DNA of 9,280 bases, from positions 1 to 9,280 of the forward strand of contig CAMLEM010000046.1 in the NCBI GenBank assembly GCA_946479005.1. The letters run 5' to 3'. A program made the position numbers and the translations under genes. The stretch is from an uncultured Chitinophagaceae bacterium. GTDB taxonomy: Bacteria > Bacteroidota > Bacteroidia > Chitinophagales > Chitinophagaceae. The notes beneath the pieces were generated by a model. That model had not been told where the DNA came from, ran no database searches, and was given only the letters and a program-made list of their open reading frames with translations. Positions 6,197 to 9,280 of this stretch are shown here, piece after piece (the stretch's first letter is position 1; each line of letters starts with the position of its first letter).

Positions 6197-7450
6197 ATGA
6201 AGTTAATTGTCACCGGCCTCTTGGGCCTGCTTTTCCTGCTGCCTGCCCAGGCGCAAAAGATAAGATCTGCCGAGGTCATTTATACCTATCAAGGCCTGCC
6301 GCTGCAGCCGCTGGACAGGTCCATAAAGAACTACACCGCGAAGATCGACGCCCCGTATGAAGAGAAAAATAAAAAGCTGATCGCTGAATACGAGGCTGCA
6401 AAGAAGAAAGCGGAAGAAAAATATGCGGAGGAATTGCGGGAGTACCCGAAAAAAGTGAAGGAAGCGGAGGAAGCTTATGAGAAAGAACTCGCGGAATACA
6501 ACAAGAAATCACTCGGTACCAAAGTGGTGGAGAAAGCGGTTTTGAAAGAAAACAATAAGCCGGTGAAGCAGATCCCTTCCGAACCTTACCTGGAACAGGT
6601 GGCTCCTCCGGTTTTAAGGACCAGCTACGATTACCCGGCCCTGGCCAATACTTATTTTTATCTCGGTGGTTATGAGAACAACCCCGACAACGCGGTGCAG
6701 GTGATCATTACGATGCACGGGTTTGATCATACTTCGCCGCGGGTGATGTCGGCCCAGAAAGATATGCTGAGCGTGAAAGGCGGGACTAGTACCACTTACA
6801 AGGCCACCTACTATCATATTGAGTATTCTTACCGTCACCCGATGTCCGTGAAAGTATTGCTGCCGGATGGAAAGGAGCTGATGAATGTGACCCCGCAACC
6901 ACTGAATACTTACAAAATTTACAAATCGTCCGCGTCGGAGAAACCTCCGCAGGTGAACAGTGAACTGATGATTAAGACCAGTGAAGAGAAGCTGGTGCAG
7001 GATAATCTTATTTACATCACGGCTCTGGTGAACGACAAGTTCGGCTTCGCCAGGAAAGAGAGAAAAAGCGAGATATACTATGTGAAGGAAAAAGGTGATG
7101 AATACGCCGACCTTCTCAGCGCATTCAATGAAGCCTCCTCGGGTTTTAACCTCCTCGATAGAGACCCCGAAACAGCAGCAGGTAAATTGAGAAAAGCCGT
7201 CGCTACCTGGGAAACGGCGCTGAAAGAATCCAACCCAACGGATAAGAAGTCGAGGATTGATAAAGACATCACGATCGCGCTTTATTTTAATATCCTCGAA
7301 TCTTACCTGGGATTGGTGGAACCCGAAGCTGCGCTGGGCAAGATCCGGCAGATGAGCAACCTGAGCTTGTCAGGGAGGGAAAGAGAGACCCGTGACGCCT
7401 TTGAACTGATTTTTACTGATTTGAAAAAAAGAAAAGAGATCAACTTATGA
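6197..7450 (+). CDS. Secreted protein with coiled coil, unknown function
   Basis: The 417-residue product starts with a signal peptide (MKLIVTGLLGLLFLLPAQAQ). Residues about 54-103 are a highly charged Lys/Glu/Ala helix with regular Tyr (EYEAAKKKAEEKYAEELREY, then more of the same), predicted as a coiled coil. Residues about 130-300 look like beta-rich globular sequence (VQVIITMHGFDH, TYYHIEYSYRHPMSVKVLLPDGKEL). Residues about 305-415 are helical and TPR-like (AAGKLRKAVATWETALKE, IALYFNILESYLGL, ALGKIRQM). I do not recognise a named family. It follows the preceding gene by 15 bases and its TGA overlaps the next ATG (ATGA), so the three are probably made in fixed proportion. The coiled coil and TPR-like end suggest protein-protein contact, possibly with the neighbouring products; this is inference. 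Confidence 0.88.
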   Translation: MKLIVTGLLGLLFLLPAQAQKIRSAEVIYTYQGLPLQPLDRSIKNYTAKIDAPYEEKNKKLIAEYEAAKKKAEEKYAEELREYPKKVKEAEEAYEKELAEYNKKSLGTKVVEKAVLKENNKPVKQIPSEPYLEQVAPPVLRTSYDYPALANTYFYLGGYENNPDNAVQVIITMHGFDHTSPRVMSAQKDMLSVKGGTSTTYKATYYHIEYSYRHPMSVKVLLPDGKELMNVTPQPLNTYKIYKSSASEKPPQVNSELMIKTSEEKLVQDNLIYITALVNDKFGFARKERKSEIYYVKEKGDEYADLLSAFNEASSGFNLLDRDPETAAGKLRKAVATWETALKESNPTDKKSRIDKDITIALYFNILESYLGLVEPEAALGKIRQMSNLSLSGRERETRDAFELIFTDLKKRKEINL

Positions 7451-8886
7451 AAAGAATGGTGAGCCTCCTGATTGCCGTATTAGTTTTAATGACAACTTCC
7501 GCGCAGGTGACTGTGAGTACCGGTAGCCCGAAATTACTGGAGCTGACCAAGCAATCCCTGCATACCACGGAATCACTGGGCAGCGATCACTATTTTGTAT
7601 TCCGTACGAAGGAAAATGCCCTGGATGTTTATACTGTCGTCAGCTCAGATGACAAGGGGAACATCAAAGACGTAAAGCCTTTGAAAATTGATAACGGCGT
7701 TTTCAACAATGGGTATTACATAACGGGTGTTTACGCGGTAGGAGGAAAGCTGTTCGCCGCGGTGGAAAACCCTGACAAGAACGGGGGCCTGAACCGCCTG
7801 TCCCTGCGGGCCATCGAAAATGGAGAAGTCAGTAAGAAGGATATTCCTGTTGGGGCGATGGAATTTAAGAAACTGATGAACCAGGGAAACTGGTTCATAT
7901 CGGTTACACCGGACCGGAACCATCTCGCGGTTGTGGGACAAATGCCGCGTGAAAAGGATGAGCCCAATCAATACAAGTATTTCTTCCTCGATGCTTCCCT
8001 GCAGGTTACACATAAGGGTAACCTAAGTTTTCCCGAGGATGGAAAGCGGGTTAACTTCAATAAGTTCTACGCTTCTGACAAAGGAGATCTTTATCTGATC
8101 GAGAACGAGTTTGACAAAACTTACCAGTATCCCAAATTGTATAAGGCTTCGATCAGCGAACCTAAGGGTACGGTGATCCCGGTGCAGCCTTCCGATCCTT
8201 CGAAGAAGATCATGAGCTACACGGCAACGGTGAATGAGCAGGGTGACCTGTTATTGGCGGGCTATCACAAATCAAAGTCGGCTGTGGTGGTAGGTGACGA
8301 GCAGGGCAGGGGAACCTGGTTGTATTCCACGGCGGAGGGTAAAATGTTGTTGAACGAATTCGAGAAGCCCGTCCCGAACCTGAGCGCCCTGGGCCTGTTA
8401 AGGAATGGAGATACCTGGTTCCTGGTGGGCGAGCAATACAGGGCCGAACGGGAGGCGTCAACCGGTGTAGGAACGATGCAGGTGCAGGAGAATTATAACT
8501 ACAGGCACAATGATGTATTGATAAGCGCGTTCGAGTCCAACGGCACATTGAAATTCGAGATCCCTCTGGCGAAGAATTATTCAGCACGCAATTTTGACGT
8601 GGACCTTTACCCGGCTTATGGTATTATGAACGGCAAGCTCGCGGTGGTGTACAATGATCACTACGGAAAGTATTTCCCTGAAAACCCCACGAGCACATTT
8701 AAGTTACCTGTACTCGTTTATATCAACAATGACGGCTTAATGGAGCCCCCGGTCCATTTCAAAAAGGAATTGCAGGGAACCAGTACTTCTTACACTTTAT
8801 ACCCGCATATATTCACTAATGGAAATAACCAGTTGGTGATGCTGAGTGGGAATGGGACGGGGGTGAAGGGCGTGGTATTTAAATAA
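7447..8886 (+). CDS. Secreted beta-rich (possibly beta-propeller) protein, unknown function
   Basis: The 479-residue product has a signal peptide (MKRMVSLLIAVLVLMTTSAQ). The rest is built of repeated strand-turn-strand stretches that read like propeller blades: YYITGVYAVGGKLFAAVEN, NWFISVTPDRNHLAVVGQM, YASDKGDLYLIENEF, SYTATVNEQGDLLLAGYH, NGDTWFLVGEQY, YGIMNGKLAVVYND and FTNGNNQLVMLSGNG. The recurring (N/D)G(K/D)L(x)(L/V/A) turns support this, but the number of blades cannot be fixed by eye. No catalytic motif, lipobox or C-terminal sorting domain is evident. The start ATG overlaps the stop of the preceding gene, indicating translational coupling. Repeat copy D begins inside its stop codon and probably ends the transcript. 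Binding of a polymer or protein at the envelope is a plausible but unproven role. Confidence 0.87.
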   Translation: MKRMVSLLIAVLVLMTTSAQVTVSTGSPKLLELTKQSLHTTESLGSDHYFVFRTKENALDVYTVVSSDDKGNIKDVKPLKIDNGVFNNGYYITGVYAVGGKLFAAVENPDKNGGLNRLSLRAIENGEVSKKDIPVGAMEFKKLMNQGNWFISVTPDRNHLAVVGQMPREKDEPNQYKYFFLDASLQVTHKGNLSFPEDGKRVNFNKFYASDKGDLYLIENEFDKTYQYPKLYKASISEPKGTVIPVQPSDPSKKIMSYTATVNEQGDLLLAGYHKSKSAVVVGDEQGRGTWLYSTAEGKMLLNEFEKPVPNLSALGLLRNGDTWFLVGEQYRAEREASTGVGTMQVQENYNYRHNDVLISAFESNGTLKFEIPLAKNYSARNFDVDLYPAYGIMNGKLAVVYNDHYGKYFPENPTSTFKLPVLVYINNDGLMEPPVHFKKELQGTSTSYTLYPHIFTNGNNQLVMLSGNGTGVKGVVFK

Positions 8887-9065
8887 CAGCCAACAGCCGT
8901 TTCCCGCAGATCTCGCAGATAAAATACACGCAGATCTCGCAAATTGATTCCTTTCATTCGAAAAAGGATAATGTTTTCGAGCTTTGGGTATCAATCTGCG
9001 AGATCTGCGTTTAAATCTGCGAGATCTGCGGGAAACGGCTGTTCCAAATCCCAAATCCCAAATCC
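8885..9065. repeat. Intergenic inverted-repeat element, copy D (best preserved)
   Basis: Arms 8892-8920 and 9015-9043 are perfect 29-base reverse complements, with ends AACAGCCGTTTCCC and GGGAAACGGCTGTT. A second, inner pair, 8928-8948 with 8990-9010, matches at 20 of 21 positions. The apex has TCGAAAA at 8958-8964 opposite TTTTCGA at 8974-8980. The whole would fold into a hairpin of about 150 bases. The arms are built of the self-complementary unit GCAGATCTCGC/GCGAGATCTGC. AACAGCC occurs twice in tandem at the left (8885, 8892). To the right is a heptad tail, AAATCCC, starting at 9046, 9053 and 9060. The element starts within the TAA (8884-8886) of the upstream gene, so it lies exactly at the operon's 3' end. 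Confidence 0.9.
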
Positions 9066-9113
9066 GGAATCCGAAATTTTCAAGAAAGTTTTTTTTCGTG
9101 TTCTAAATTTCTC

Positions 9114-9121
9114 TACCTTTT
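9114..9121 (+). promoter_or_regulatory. Possible -7 box (TACCTTTT) for the last gene
   Basis: TACCTTTT resembles the Bacteroidota -7 box TAnnTTTG. A run of eight T (9089-9096) ends 17 bases upstream, near where a -33 element would be, but it lacks the usual G. The ATG lies 57 bases downstream. The region 9066-9178 otherwise holds AT-rich sequence with no gene. Confidence 0.3.
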
Positions 9122-9178
9122 CCTTCCACTCTCCGATTAGTATCCCGAACCAGTATTCTTCATTTTAAAACTTGCATT

Positions 9179-9280
9179 ATGAGAAAACTCCTGTTCTCAT
9201 TGGTGGGGATCATCGTTTTCGCATCTGCCCGCCCGCAATCCATTACCCCTACGGTCATCAATTCTTCGGGAGGAAGCGCT
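9179..9280 (+). CDS. Secreted protein, N-terminal 34 codons only (runs off the window)
   Basis: ATG at 9179 opens a frame to the window edge. It starts with a typical signal peptide (MRKLLFSLVGIIVFASA) followed by the mature start QSITPTVINSSGGSA. That Ser/Thr/Pro-Ile-Asn-Ser-x-Gly-Gly-Ser opening is common in Bacteroidota exported proteins that later carry a type IX secretion sorting domain, but the rest of the gene is outside the window so this cannot be shown. It has its own leader downstream of repeat copy D and is probably a separate transcription unit. Confidence 0.75.
   Translation, partial: MRKLLFSLVGIIVFASARPQSITPTVINSSGGSA

Noticed and set aside
8210..8587. Minus-strand open frame rich in Pro/Ser/Arg inside the third secreted-protein gene
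   Set aside because: Composition is that of an antisense shadow; the sense gene has a signal peptide and coherent beta structure.
8944..9168. Plus-strand open frame of 74 codons with an 'SARSA' repeat, and its minus-strand counterpart at 8797-9054
   Set aside because: Both are translations through the long palindrome of copy D; the repeated residues reflect the DNA repeat, and there is no gene-like start context.
1..9280. CRISPR array, tRNA or rRNA, transposase
   Set aside because: The repeats are palindromic elements scattered at gene ends, not regularly spaced direct repeats; no cloverleaf, rRNA-like stretch or transposase motif was seen.

Overview
The window looks like a chromosomal segment of a Bacteroidota bacterium, most likely Chitinophagaceae or a relative. 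The evidence is an OMP_b-brl_3-type outer-membrane barrel, the NNMTHEMKTPI histidine-kinase style, A-rich leaders without clear Shine-Dalgarno sites, TAnnTTTG-like -7 boxes, and several secreted proteins with short Bacteroidota-type signal peptides. Genus cannot be set from the sequence alone.

Layout. Positions 1-102 hold part of an intergenic repeat. Positions 102-761 (minus strand) are the C-terminal third or less of an outer-membrane beta-barrel protein. It meets, head to head near 755-770, a histidine kinase gene on the plus strand (to 2064) that lacks its first membrane helix and carries an in-frame TAG at 1297-1299. Both genes are broken, and both have lost their 5' ends at the same point. 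The OmpR-type response regulator (2061-2747) overlaps the kinase by ATGA and is intact. Then come an exonuclease III (2773-3549), a YjdM/PhnA zinc-ribbon protein (3790-4125), and a lipoprotein-type copper nitrite reductase NirK (4230-5336) with all copper ligands present. A tight plus-strand cluster of three secreted proteins that I do not recognise follows (5588-6181, 6197-7450, 7447-8886). The window ends in the first 34 codons of another secreted protein (9179-9280).

How the genes relate. The kinase and regulator form one operon, and the barrel gene was probably divergent from it before a deletion (or an assembly chimera) removed the shared 5' region. NirK would reduce nitrite to nitric oxide in the periplasmic or outer-surface compartment; no other denitrification gene is present here. 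The three secreted proteins are translationally coupled or nearly so and probably act together.

The most unusual feature is a family of long intergenic inverted repeats (copies at 1-102, 3555-3744, 5349-5476 and 8885-9065). Each lies just downstream of a gene's 3' end. Copies differ in sequence (CTGTG, CTGCG or TTTGCG units), but the two arms within a copy tend to change together and the apical TTCGAAA/TTTCGAA stem is kept, as expected of a folded or palindromic element.
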